Shown here piece by piece: positions 10,289 to 18,496 of a DNA stretch of 64,000 bases (positions are counted from its first letter, which is position 1; every line of letters begins with the position of its first letter). Origin of the DNA: G963708325 sp963708325 (GTDB taxonomy: Bacteria; Actinomycetota; Thermoleophilia; Solirubrobacterales; 70-9). The stretch lies in contig OY970203.1 of assembly GCA_963708325.1 (NCBI GenBank), positions 1,488,001-1,552,000 on the forward strand. Direction: 5' to 3'. A program made the translations under genes and the position numbers. The notes under the pieces were generated by a model, which was given only the letters and a program-made list of their open reading frames with translations, searched no databases and had not been told where the DNA came from.

Positions 10289-11365
10289 CTAGCCGTAGGT
10301 GACCTGGTAGGTGGCCTTGTTGTTGCTGGAGACCTGCTCTCCGGGGACGGGCTCGACGTTGACGTCGATCGTCACCGTGCTGCCCGAGGCGGGCTCCGGA
10401 GAGATCGGGACCTTGGCGGTCTGGGTCTCGCCCGGTCCGATGCGGGTGATCCGCGCCTCCTTGCTGCGCCCGTTGACGTCCACCGTGACGACGACGTCGG
10501 TCTCCTCGGTGTCGCCCTGGTTCTGCACCTGGACGTCCAGCTCCAGCGGCCCGCCCGCGGGCACCGAGGTGGTCGCCCCGGACTGAAGCACGGTGCCGCT
10601 GGGCTGCGCCGTCACCTGGATCAGGCCGAGGCCATGGACCCCGGGCGTGGCCGCCTCGCTGCCGCTCACCTTGCCGAGCGCCGTCGAGATCGTCGACGAA
10701 TCGAGCCAGGAGGTGTCGGGCCCGTTGCCGCTCTGCGGCAGGAACGCGCTGTCGGGGACGTCGACTCCCTCGATCCCCTGGTCCTTCAGCACCTGCTCCA
10801 TCTCCGGTTTGTCGAGTTGCGCGTAGACGACGTCGCTGGCCAGGAACGACTGCATGTCGACGGCGATCTGGTCTATCGCCGCCTGCCGCCCCTCCTTGCC
10901 GAGCGCGGTGTGGACCTCGTCGGCAATCGAGGCGAGCGCGTCGCGGCGCAGCTGGAAGGTGGTCTCGAGCGCCTTCTGCGCGTGGCCCATGTCCCCGGGG
11001 GCGCTGAGCTTGTCCGCGCGCGTGAGCAGCCCGTCCATCGCGCTTCTGTCCGACTTGATCTCGGCCTCGTAGTCGAGCGGGGTGAGGCTCTTCGGGTCCT
11101 GGAGCAGCTTGAAGAACCCGTCGCTGACCTGGGCGGACTCGCCGGTCAGCTGGCCGACGTTGCGCACGTAGTCCTTCAGAGCGCGATCGTGGCGCGCGTC
11201 CAGGCAGCCCTTGACGCCGAGCACGAGCAGGATCAGCACGAGCACCGCGGCGCCGGCCGCGATACCGCGGCGGATCATGATCTGCTGGCGGTCCGGAGAC
11301 CCGGAGCGGCGCGGACGGCGCCCCGGGCCGCCCGCCGTCAGCGCGTCATCCTGCTGGAACTCCAC
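10289..11365 (-). CDS. Membrane-anchored protein with CARDB domain
   Basis: Product of about 358 residues. I placed the start at GTG 11365 because GAGG lies 5 nt upstream; the open frame continues further but there overlaps the divergent kinase gene. After a basic, cytoplasmic-looking N-terminus there is one transmembrane segment (about residues 33-51, AAGAAVLVLILLVLGVKG). The external part has a helical region to about residue 220, then a beta-rich C-terminal CARDB-like domain (GGPLELDVQVQNQGDTEE, ending SNNKATYQVTYG). CARDB domains are adhesion-like extracellular modules. Specific role unknown; it is divergent from the kinase gene. Confidence 0.75.
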   Translation of the reverse strand: MEFQQDDALTAGGPGRRPRRSGSPDRQQIMIRRGIAAGAAVLVLILLVLGVKGCLDARHDRALKDYVRNVGQLTGESAQVSDGFFKLLQDPKSLTPLDYEAEIKSDRSAMDGLLTRADKLSAPGDMGHAQKALETTFQLRRDALASIADEVHTALGKEGRQAAIDQIAVDMQSFLASDVVYAQLDKPEMEQVLKDQGIEGVDVPDSAFLPQSGNGPDTSWLDSSTISTALGKVSGSEAATPGVHGLGLIQVTAQPSGTVLQSGATTSVPAGGPLELDVQVQNQGDTEETDVVVTVDVNGRSKEARITRIGPGETQTAKVPISPEPASGSTVTIDVNVEPVPGEQVSSNNKATYQVTYG

Positions 11366-11486
11366 GGGCACCTCGTCGTCCGTTTTGCTCGCTGCGGGCG
11401 CAAGTATGACCAGTGGGTCGGAGAACAGTGCACAGGTGCGCCCGTGCAGGAGCGGATCGCCGGCCGGCGAACGGGAAGGAGCCGTG

Positions 11487-13175
11487 GTGGGAGAACTGGT
11501 CCTGCGCAGGTTTCGGATCGAGCGCAAGCTCGGAAGCGGTGGCTTCGGCACCGTCTTTCGCGCCTGGGACGAGCGCCTGCGGCGGCCGGTGGCGCTGAAG
11601 ACGATCGAGGCCGGTCGCGCCGGCAGCCGTCGCGTGCTGCGCGAGGCGCAGGCGGCCGCCCGTCTCAACCATCCCGGGATCGTCACCCTCTACGAGCTCG
11701 GCGAGGAGGGGGGATGCGCCTACCTGGTCAGCGAGCTGGTCGAGGGCGAGACGGTCGATGCCCTCGCCCGCGAGGGGATGCTCTCCGACCGCGACGTCGC
11801 CGAGATCGGCGCCGAGCTGGGAGACGCGCTGGAGCATGCGCACGCTCGCGGCGTCGTCCACCGGGACATAAAGCCGCACAACGTGCTCGTCGCGGCGCGG
11901 TCGGGGCGGGCCAAGCTGATGGACTTCGGCGTCGCCCGGCTCGAGGGTGCCGAGGCGCTGACGGCAACCGGCGACGTCGTCGGCACGATCGCCTACATGG
12001 CCCCGGAGCAGGCCGACGGAGCGCGGTGCGGTCCGGCCACCGACACCTACTCGCTGGCCCTCACCCTGTACGAGTGCTGGGCCGGCGCCAACCCGGTGCT
12101 GCGCGCCACTCCCGCCGCCACCGCCCGCGCGATCGGCTCCGCCGTCCCCTCGCTCGCCGACGCCCGCCCGGACCTGCCGCCGGACCTGGTCGACGCGATC
12201 GACGCATCCCTCGCCGCCGATCCCGCTGCCCGCCCTCCCCTGGCCCGGGTTGCGGCGGCGCTCGTCCGCACGGCCCCCTCGCTGGACGACGCCCGCGCCG
12301 TCCCGCGCCCGCACGGGCCGCGGCTCGTCGCGCTCGCCTCGCTGGTCCGCGGCGGAGCTCCCGCCGCGACGCTCACCGCGGCGGCCACCGCGGCGCTTGC
12401 CCTCGCCGTGCTGTTCTCCGCCCCGGTGGCGCCGCCCGCATGGGCCTGCGCCCTCGCGCTCGCCTGCGGCATCGCCGCGATCGCGCTGCCGCGGCTCGCC
12501 TTCGTGCTCGCGGCCGCCGGCTCGGTGGCCTGGCTCGCCGCGGCCGCCGACGAGCCCGGGGCGGCGCTCGTGTGCGCCGCCCTCGCCGCCCCCGTGCCGG
12601 CGCTGCTTCCGCGGGATGGCCGCTGCTGGTGCCTGCCGGCCCTGGCGCCGGCGCTCGGCGCCGTGGGCCTCGCCCCGCTCTATCTCGGGATCGCCGGCCT
12701 GGCCGCCCCATCCCGCCGCAGGGCGGCGCTGGCGGCGCTCGGCTACCTCTGGCTGACCGTGGCCGAGGTCGCGCTCGGACGCACCCTCCTGCTCGGCCGG
12801 GTCGAGCCCGCCGGCGCCGGCTGGGAGCGCTCGGCAGGGGACGCGGTCTCCTCGGTGCTGCTGCCGCTCGCCGACCCCGTGGTCCCGCTCGGCCTTGCGC
12901 TCTGGATCGCCGCCGCACTGGCCCTGGGCGCCCTCGTGCGCGGCCGGATCGCGATCCTCGACCTGCTCGGGGCGCTGCTCTGGTCGGCGGCGGTGCTGGC
13001 CGCGCACAGGCTGATCGCCCCCCACTCGGCCGTGCTGCCGCCCGCCTGGCTGGGGGCCGGCCTCCTCGCCCTCGTCGCCCTCAGCCTCGCCCAGCGAGCG
13101 CTCGGCGGACCCGCCACCGACGACCCGCGCCGACACGCGCTGCCAAGCGAAGGTGAACCGGCCACTCTTGCGTAG
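11487..13175 (+). CDS. Ser/Thr protein kinase with polytopic membrane C-terminus
   Basis: Hanks-type kinase of 562 residues. I chose GTG 11487 because GGAAGGA lies 6 nt upstream and the kinase fold begins immediately after. Motifs: glycine loop GSGGFGTVF (about 16-24), VALK Lys38, HRDIKPHN (125-132), DFG (146-148) and GTIAYMAPEQ (167-176). The kinase domain ends near residue 270. The remaining 280 residues hold roughly nine or ten hydrophobic segments instead of the single anchor plus sensor of PknA/PknB. The gene opens the division cluster where pknA might be expected. The signal sensed is unknown; a membrane-embedded input is inferred. Confidence 0.88.
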   Translation: MGELVLRRFRIERKLGSGGFGTVFRAWDERLRRPVALKTIEAGRAGSRRVLREAQAAARLNHPGIVTLYELGEEGGCAYLVSELVEGETVDALAREGMLSDRDVAEIGAELGDALEHAHARGVVHRDIKPHNVLVAARSGRAKLMDFGVARLEGAEALTATGDVVGTIAYMAPEQADGARCGPATDTYSLALTLYECWAGANPVLRATPAATARAIGSAVPSLADARPDLPPDLVDAIDASLAADPAARPPLARVAAALVRTAPSLDDARAVPRPHGPRLVALASLVRGGAPAATLTAAATAALALAVLFSAPVAPPAWACALALACGIAAIALPRLAFVLAAAGSVAWLAAAADEPGAALVCAALAAPVPALLPRDGRCWCLPALAPALGAVGLAPLYLGIAGLAAPSRRRAALAALGYLWLTVAEVALGRTLLLGRVEPAGAGWERSAGDAVSSVLLPLADPVVPLGLALWIAAALALGALVRGRIAILDLLGALLWSAAVLAAHRLIAPHSAVLPPAWLGAGLLALVALSLAQRALGGPATDDPRRHALPSEGEPATLA

Positions 13176-13236
13176 CATTGACCCGCCGCCGGCGCCTTTG
13201 TCCGGCGGTCCCTCTGCTCAGACCGGAGCGTGACCC

Positions 13237-14007
13237 ATCAGCGTCCTGCGCAACCTGGAAGCGAAGATCGAGGGCCTCGTCGAGGGGGTCTTCAGCCGCG
13301 CCTTCAGCTCGGAGGTGCAGCCGGTGGAACTGGCGCGCAAGCTCGCCAAGGAGATGGACGCGCACAAGACCGCCTCGGTGTCTCGCGTCTACGTCCCCAA
13401 CGAGTACACGGTCTACCTCTCGGCGGAGGACCGCAAGCGATTCGAGGGATACGAGCGCTCGCTGGAGCAGGAGCTCTCGGCGTACCTGCTCGAGCACTCG
13501 CGCCGACACGGCTACGACCTGCTGACCAGGCCCACGGTGGGCTTCGCCACCGACGAGCGCCTGCGGCTCGGCGAGTTCGGCATCCAGACGCGGCTGGTGA
13601 AGCCGCCGACGCGGCAGGGCGAGCGCCCCGAGCAGGGCGAGGAGGGCCACACGATGGTCTACTCGGCGGTGCGCGAGAAGGACGCCGCCTCGAAGCGCAA
13701 GGCACCCTCGCGGAACCTCGTCGACACGAAGGCGATCGTCTCCGTCGGCGACCGCCGCTACGTCCTCGACGGCCCGGTCGCGGTGATCGGCCGCTCGAAG
13801 GAGTGCGACTGCGTCCTCAACGACCCCAACGTGTCGCGCCGCCACGCCGAGCTGCGGCGAGGCTCGACGGGCGACTGGCAGGTCGTTGATTTGGGCTCGA
13901 CGAACGGGGTAAAGGTGAACGGTCGCCGGGTCGGCTCGTCACGCCTGTCGCCGGGTGACGAGGTCACCCTGGGCACGTCCAGCTTCAGCTTCGAGATCGA
14001 GCAATGA
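13237..14007 (+). CDS. fhaA: FHA domain protein with DUF3662 (FhaA-like), apparent AUC start
   Basis: Phosphothreonine-reading partner of Ser/Thr kinases in the actinobacterial growth cluster. The N-terminal DUF3662 domain (about 1-110) contains LEGLVEG-like and QPVELARKLAKEMD signatures; a C-terminal FHA domain (about 165-256) has VIGRSKECDC and VSRRHAEL. Start choice: homology begins at SVLRNLEAKIEG, but an in-frame TGA lies at 13231 and no ATG, GTG or TTG occurs before GTG 13315. ATC 13237 sits 8 nt after GGAG, exactly where family members begin, giving 256 residues. CTG 13246 is an alternative, and a base-call error is possible. Confidence 0.85.
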   Translation: MSVLRNLEAKIEGLVEGVFSRAFSSEVQPVELARKLAKEMDAHKTASVSRVYVPNEYTVYLSAEDRKRFEGYERSLEQELSAYLLEHSRRHGYDLLTRPTVGFATDERLRLGEFGIQTRLVKPPTRQGERPEQGEEGHTMVYSAVREKDAASKRKAPSRNLVDTKAIVSVGDRRYVLDGPVAVIGRSKECDCVLNDPNVSRRHAELRRGSTGDWQVVDLGSTNGVKVNGRRVGSSRLSPGDEVTLGTSSFSFEIEQ

Positions 14008-14041
14008 CCACGAGGCGGCCCCCGAGGCCCGCAACCGGCGC

Positions 14042-14509
14042 ATGGACTACGAGCCGGTCGCCGTAGCGCTCAAGTTCGGCTTCCTGGCGGTCCTCTACCT
14101 TTTCCTGCTCTGGATCGCCCGCAGCGCCCTCAAGGACCTTCGGCGGACGGCTTCGCCCGTCGCCTTCGAGACGGGGTTCCACCCCCAGGCACCCGACGCC
14201 TCGGAGGCTCGCGACGCCTGGCTGGTCGCCGAGCGCGGCGGGGGCCTGGAGCCGGGGGAGCGCTTCGACCTGTTCGGCGGGTTGTCGCTCGGTCGCTCGG
14301 CGGAGGCCGACATCACGCTCGACGACCGCTTCGCCTCCGGCGTGCACGCCCGCGTCTACACGCGCGGTGGCGTCCATCTGCTCGAGGACCTCAATTCGAC
14401 CAACGGCACGCTGCTGAACGCCGAGCCCCTGATCGGGGAGGCCGAGCTGGCGCCGCACGACCAGATCCAGATCGGCGACACGCTGCTGCGCTACGAGCCG
14501 CAGGCGTGA
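14042..14509 (+). CDS. fhaB: Membrane-anchored FHA domain protein (FhaB-like)
   Basis: Protein of 155 residues with one N-terminal transmembrane helix (about 8-27, ALKFGFLAVLYLFLLWIA) and a C-terminal FHA domain with LSLGRSAEADITL, the Ser-x-x-His-like SGVHARV and LNSTNGT. By order (FhaA, FhaB, PstP, RodA, PbpA, PknB) it matches FhaB of the mycobacterial pknAB cluster, a reader of kinase phosphorylation at the cell wall machinery. It lies 34 nt after fhaA and 19 nt before pstP. Confidence 0.88.
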   Translation: MDYEPVAVALKFGFLAVLYLFLLWIARSALKDLRRTASPVAFETGFHPQAPDASEARDAWLVAERGGGLEPGERFDLFGGLSLGRSAEADITLDDRFASGVHARVYTRGGVHLLEDLNSTNGTLLNAEPLIGEAELAPHDQIQIGDTLLRYEPQA

Positions 14510-14528
14510 GCGTGGACGGGAGCGAACG

Positions 14529-15704
14529 ATGCTGAGCGTCGCGGAGCACGCCTACCGGACGGACACGGGCCAGCAGCGGACAGCGAACGAGGACTCCTAC
14601 TTCGTGCGCTCGCCGCTGTTCGTGGTCGCGGACGGGATGGGGGGCGCGCAGGCCGGCGAGGTCGCCTCGCGGATCGCCGCCGACGCCTTCCAGACGCAGA
14701 TGGACGAGAGCGCGCCGCCGGAGACGCGCCTGAGGCAGGTGGTGGAGACGGCGAACAGGCAGATCCACGAGCTTGCCCAGCAGGACTCCTCGCGCGCGGG
14801 GATGGGGACCACGCTGACCGCCGCCCTGCTCGGCGACGGCGAGATAACGCTCGCCCACGTCGGCGACAGCCGCGCATACGTCTACCGCGACGGCGAGCTT
14901 CGCCGCCTCACCCGCGACCACTCGCTGGTCGAGGAGCTGCGGCGCCAGGGACGGCTCACCGACCGCGAGGCCGAGGAGCACCCGCAGCGCTCGATCATCA
15001 CCCGGGCGCTGGGCCCCGAGGCCGAGGTGGAGGTGGACACGATGACCTATCCGGCGCGCGGCGGCGACGTCGTGCTGCTCTGCAGCGACGGCCTGACGAC
15101 GATGGTCGACGAGCGCCGGGTCGCCGCCGTCCTGTCGCGCTCCACCAGCCTGCAGGCGGCCGTCGACGCGCTAGTCGACGCCGCCAACCGCGCCGGCGGT
15201 CGCGACAACATCACCGTGGTCGCGTTCCGCCTCGAGGACGTCGCGGCCCCCGTCGACGAGCACGCCACCCTCGTCGGCCCCGCAGCCGAGGAGGCGGGGC
15301 TCACCGCAGAGGCGGTGCGGGAGGGGGTGCGGCGCGAGCGCGTCGCGGCGGCAACGCGGGAGTCCCGCATGCCGCCGCCGCCGCGCCGCTGGCCGGCGCG
15401 CACGATCAAGGTCGCAGCCGCCGTCCTGGTGGCGGCCGCGCTCGTCTTCGGCGCCGTCTACGGCCTCCGCCACGTGTACTTCCTCGGCACCGACAGCGGC
15501 GGCCGCGTCGCCCTCTACCGCGGCCTCCCCTACGAGCTTCCCTTCGGGATCGACCTCTACGACGAGCGCTACGCGACGATCGTCCAGACCGATTCGCTTC
15601 CCGGCGACCGCAGGCACACGGTCACGGACCACGAGCTGCGCTCGCGCACGGACGCCGCCTCCGCGGTGCGAAACATCGAGCGCCAGCAGGGGGTGCAGCC
15701 GTGA
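14529..15704 (+). CDS. pstP: PP2C-family Ser/Thr phosphatase (PstP)
   Basis: Metal-dependent phosphatase expected to reverse phosphorylation by the neighbouring kinases. It is 391 residues. PP2C motifs in order: RTANEDSYF (about 18-26), VVADGMGGAQAG (about 37-48), HVGDSRAYVYR (about 118-128), LLCSDGLTTM and GGRDNITVVAF (about 222-232). A single transmembrane helix lies near residues 293-315, followed by a short external tail. Its stop overlaps the rodA start by 4 nt, so translation is probably coupled. Confidence 0.95.
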   Translation: MLSVAEHAYRTDTGQQRTANEDSYFVRSPLFVVADGMGGAQAGEVASRIAADAFQTQMDESAPPETRLRQVVETANRQIHELAQQDSSRAGMGTTLTAALLGDGEITLAHVGDSRAYVYRDGELRRLTRDHSLVEELRRQGRLTDREAEEHPQRSIITRALGPEAEVEVDTMTYPARGGDVVLLCSDGLTTMVDERRVAAVLSRSTSLQAAVDALVDAANRAGGRDNITVVAFRLEDVAAPVDEHATLVGPAAEEAGLTAEAVREGVRRERVAAATRESRMPPPPRRWPARTIKVAAAVLVAAALVFGAVYGLRHVYFLGTDSGGRVALYRGLPYELPFGIDLYDERYATIVQTDSLPGDRRHTVTDHELRSRTDAASAVRNIERQQGVQP

Positions 15705-17020
15705 CCGCTCGCGGCGCCCGCGCCCGCGAGCTGCTCGGCCTGATACCCGTCGCCGCCCTGGTCACCGGCGGGTTCGCCGCCGTCTTCATCGTCAACGACA
15801 AGCAGCTCTCGAACGTCAGCCTCACCTACGGCGGCTACTTCCTCGCGATCTGCCTGGTCACGCACTTCTTCATCCGCGCCCGGCTGCCCTACGCCGACCC
15901 CTACCTTTTCCCGCTCGTCGCGCTCCTGGCCGCGTTCGGGCTGGTGATGATCTACCGGATCGACGACACGCTGGCGCGCGACCAGGCGAACTGGTTCGTG
16001 CTCGGCCTGATCCTGTTCGCGCTCACGATCATCTTCGTGCCCGACTACGAGGTGATGGAGCGCTACCGGTACGTGATCGCGACGCTGGGCATCGCCCTGC
16101 TGATGATGCCGCGGCTGCCCGGGATCGGCGCCCAGGTCAACGGCGCCTACCTCGGCATCCACGCCGGGCCGATCGCCTTCCAGCCGGCCGAGATATCGAA
16201 GATCTGCATCGTCGTCTTCCTGGCCAGCTACCTGCGCGACAAGCGCGAGGTGCTGGTGGTCGGCGCGCGCCGCGTGCTCGGCGTGACGCTGCCCCCGATC
16301 AAGCACTTCGGACCCCTGCTCGTCGTCTGGGGCGCGGCGATGCTGATGCTCGTCTTCATCCGCGACCTCGGCAGCTCGCTGATGTTCTTCGGCGCCTTCC
16401 TCGCACTGCTCTATGTCGCCACGGGCCGCGTCTCGTTCGTCGTCATCGGGCTGCTGATGTTCTTCCTCGGGGCGTGGTTCTTCTCGCACACGGTCGGCCA
16501 CGTTCACCTGCGCGTCGAGGCCTGGACAGACCCGTTTCGCCGCGACCTCTACGACCGCCCGGGAGGGAGCTTCCAGGTGGCCCAGTCCCTGTTCGCCCAG
16601 GCCGACGGCGGCCTCTTCGGGCGCGGCTTCGGCCAGGCGCTGCTGGAGCTGCCGAACGGCGGCACGATTTTGCCGGCGCCCCACACCGACCTGATCTATG
16701 CCGTGATCGTCGACGAGCTCGGCCTCTTCGGCGCCGCCGGCGTGATCCTGATCTACACGCTGATCACGGCGCGTGGCTTCAAGACGGCGATGATCGCCCG
16801 CGACAGCTTCGGCAAGCTGCTCGCCGCCGGGCTCACTGCCGTGTTCGCGCTGCAGGCCTTCGTGATCATCGGCGGCGTCACGCGCGTGATCCCGCTCACC
16901 GGCGTGACGCTGCCGTTCGTCAGCTACGGCGGCAGCTCAGTGATCGCGAACTTCGTCCTGCTAGCCATGCTGCTCCAGATATCCGATCGCGCCCGCCGTC
17001 CGGTGCCCGAGCCTGAATGA
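15701..17020 (+). CDS. rodA: RodA/FtsW-family peptidoglycan glycosyltransferase
   Basis: Integral membrane SEDS protein that polymerises lipid II into glycan strands. It is 439 residues with about ten hydrophobic helices. The signature near the C-terminus is IPLTGVTLPFVSYGGSS, and the extracellular loop carries GRGFGQALLELPNG. Genes on both sides overlap by 4 nt (pstP and pbpA), consistent with stoichiometric production with its class B PBP partner. Cluster position favours RodA over FtsW. Confidence 0.93.
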   Translation: MTARGARARELLGLIPVAALVTGGFAAVFIVNDKQLSNVSLTYGGYFLAICLVTHFFIRARLPYADPYLFPLVALLAAFGLVMIYRIDDTLARDQANWFVLGLILFALTIIFVPDYEVMERYRYVIATLGIALLMMPRLPGIGAQVNGAYLGIHAGPIAFQPAEISKICIVVFLASYLRDKREVLVVGARRVLGVTLPPIKHFGPLLVVWGAAMLMLVFIRDLGSSLMFFGAFLALLYVATGRVSFVVIGLLMFFLGAWFFSHTVGHVHLRVEAWTDPFRRDLYDRPGGSFQVAQSLFAQADGGLFGRGFGQALLELPNGGTILPAPHTDLIYAVIVDELGLFGAAGVILIYTLITARGFKTAMIARDSFGKLLAAGLTAVFALQAFVIIGGVTRVIPLTGVTLPFVSYGGSSVIANFVLLAMLLQISDRARRPVPEPE

Positions 17021-18444
17021 ACGTCCAGATCGCCAAGCTGTTCGGCGTGATCGTGCTGCTGTTCGGTGTGCTCGTCCTGCGCACGTCGCAGTGGGCGGTG
17101 TTCGACGCGCACGGGCTCGAGACCCAGGCGCTCAACCGCCGCCCCCTGCTCGAGCAGCAGAGAATCCGCCGGGGCGCGATCCGCACCTCCGACGGCGAGG
17201 TGGTGGCCCAGAGCCATCCGGTCGGGACCGGGCCCCGCCGCATCTACGTGCGCGACTACCCGCTGGGCGACCTCTTCGGCAACCCTGTCGGCTACAGCTT
17301 CGTCGACCGCGGCCAGACGGGGATCGAGCGCTCCCACAACGACCAGCTCGTCGGCAACAAGACGGAGTTCCTGTCGATCCTCGACCAGCTGCGCGGCCAC
17401 CGCCAGGTCGGCGACGACCTCACCTCCTCGCTGGACGCCTCGGCGCAGCGCACGGCGATCTCGGCGATGAACGGCCAGCCGGGCGCGGTGGTGGCGCTGG
17501 AGCCCGACACCGGCCGCGTCCGGGTGATGGTGAGCGTGCCCGGCTACGACCCCAACCAGGTCTCGAACACCGCCGATTTCAAGGCCTTCAACCGTGACCC
17601 GAACGCGCCGCTCTTCAACCGCGCCACCCAGAGCGGCTATCCGCCCGGCTCCACGTTCAAGGTGGTGACGGCGGCGGCGGCCCTGGACAGCGGCGAGTTC
17701 TCGCCGGACTCGGTGATCAACGGGGATTCGCCGAAGGTGATCTCCGGCGTGCCGCTCCAGAACGACTTCAACCAGTCCTACGGCGACATCACCCTGACCG
17801 ACGCGCTCACCCACTCCGTGAACACCGTCTTCGCCCAGGTCGGCGAGCGCCTCGGCACCTCGACGATGTTCAAGTACATGGATCGATTCGGGTTCAACGC
17901 CCTTCCCCACCTCGACTACCCCGCCGACCAGATGACCGCCAGCGGCGTCTACGCCGGCAACCGGCTGCTCGGCGCGGGCAGCGCGATCGACATCGGCCGC
18001 GTCGCGCTCGGTCAGGAGCGGCTGCGGGTGACGCCGCTGCAGATGGCCGAGGTGGCGGCTTCGATCGGCAACCGGGGGGTGCTCGTGCAGCCGCGCCTGT
18101 GGGAGCGCGTCGTCGATCCCGACGGGCGCGTGGTCTCCGAGCAGAAGCCGCACAGCGTCGATCGCGTGATCAGCGAGCAGTCGGCCGGCGAGCTGACCGC
18201 GATGATGGCCAACGTGGTCAAGGAGGGGACCGGCACGGCGGCGGCGCTGTCGGGGATCAGCGTGGCGGGCAAGACCGGCACCGCGGAGGTCGCGAACGGA
18301 CTCAACCAGGCCTGGTTCATCGCCTTCGCCCCGATCGACAACCCGAAGATCGCGGTCGCCGTGACGGTCGAGAAGACGAGCGGTCAGGGCGGCACCGTGG
18401 CGGCGCCGATCGCGAAGACGGTGATGGAGAGCCTGCTGCACTGA
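17017..18444 (+). CDS. pbpA: Penicillin-binding protein A (class B transpeptidase)
   Basis: Cross-links peptidoglycan alongside RodA. It is 475 residues with an N-terminal anchor (about 5-22), a dimerisation region and a transpeptidase domain. Active-site motifs: SxxK in PPGSTFKVV, SxN in THSVNTVFAQ, and KTG in VAGKTGTAEVANG. The ATG overlaps the rodA stop (ATGA). No PASTA repeats are present; these are on the following kinase. Confidence 0.95.
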   Translation: MNVQIAKLFGVIVLLFGVLVLRTSQWAVFDAHGLETQALNRRPLLEQQRIRRGAIRTSDGEVVAQSHPVGTGPRRIYVRDYPLGDLFGNPVGYSFVDRGQTGIERSHNDQLVGNKTEFLSILDQLRGHRQVGDDLTSSLDASAQRTAISAMNGQPGAVVALEPDTGRVRVMVSVPGYDPNQVSNTADFKAFNRDPNAPLFNRATQSGYPPGSTFKVVTAAAALDSGEFSPDSVINGDSPKVISGVPLQNDFNQSYGDITLTDALTHSVNTVFAQVGERLGTSTMFKYMDRFGFNALPHLDYPADQMTASGVYAGNRLLGAGSAIDIGRVALGQERLRVTPLQMAEVAASIGNRGVLVQPRLWERVVDPDGRVVSEQKPHSVDRVISEQSAGELTAMMANVVKEGTGTAAALSGISVAGKTGTAEVANGLNQAWFIAFAPIDNPKIAVAVTVEKTSGQGGTVAAPIAKTVMESLLH

Positions 18445-18496
18445 TGGTCCAGTCGCCGGTCACCAGCCGCCAAGCGCTCGCCGAGGGGGCCTCTTC

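Noticed and set aside
10634..13156. Long plus-strand frame (840 codons) across the CARDB gene and kinase
   Set aside because: Overlaps the kinase in another frame and the CARDB gene on the other strand; Arg-rich translation without motifs.
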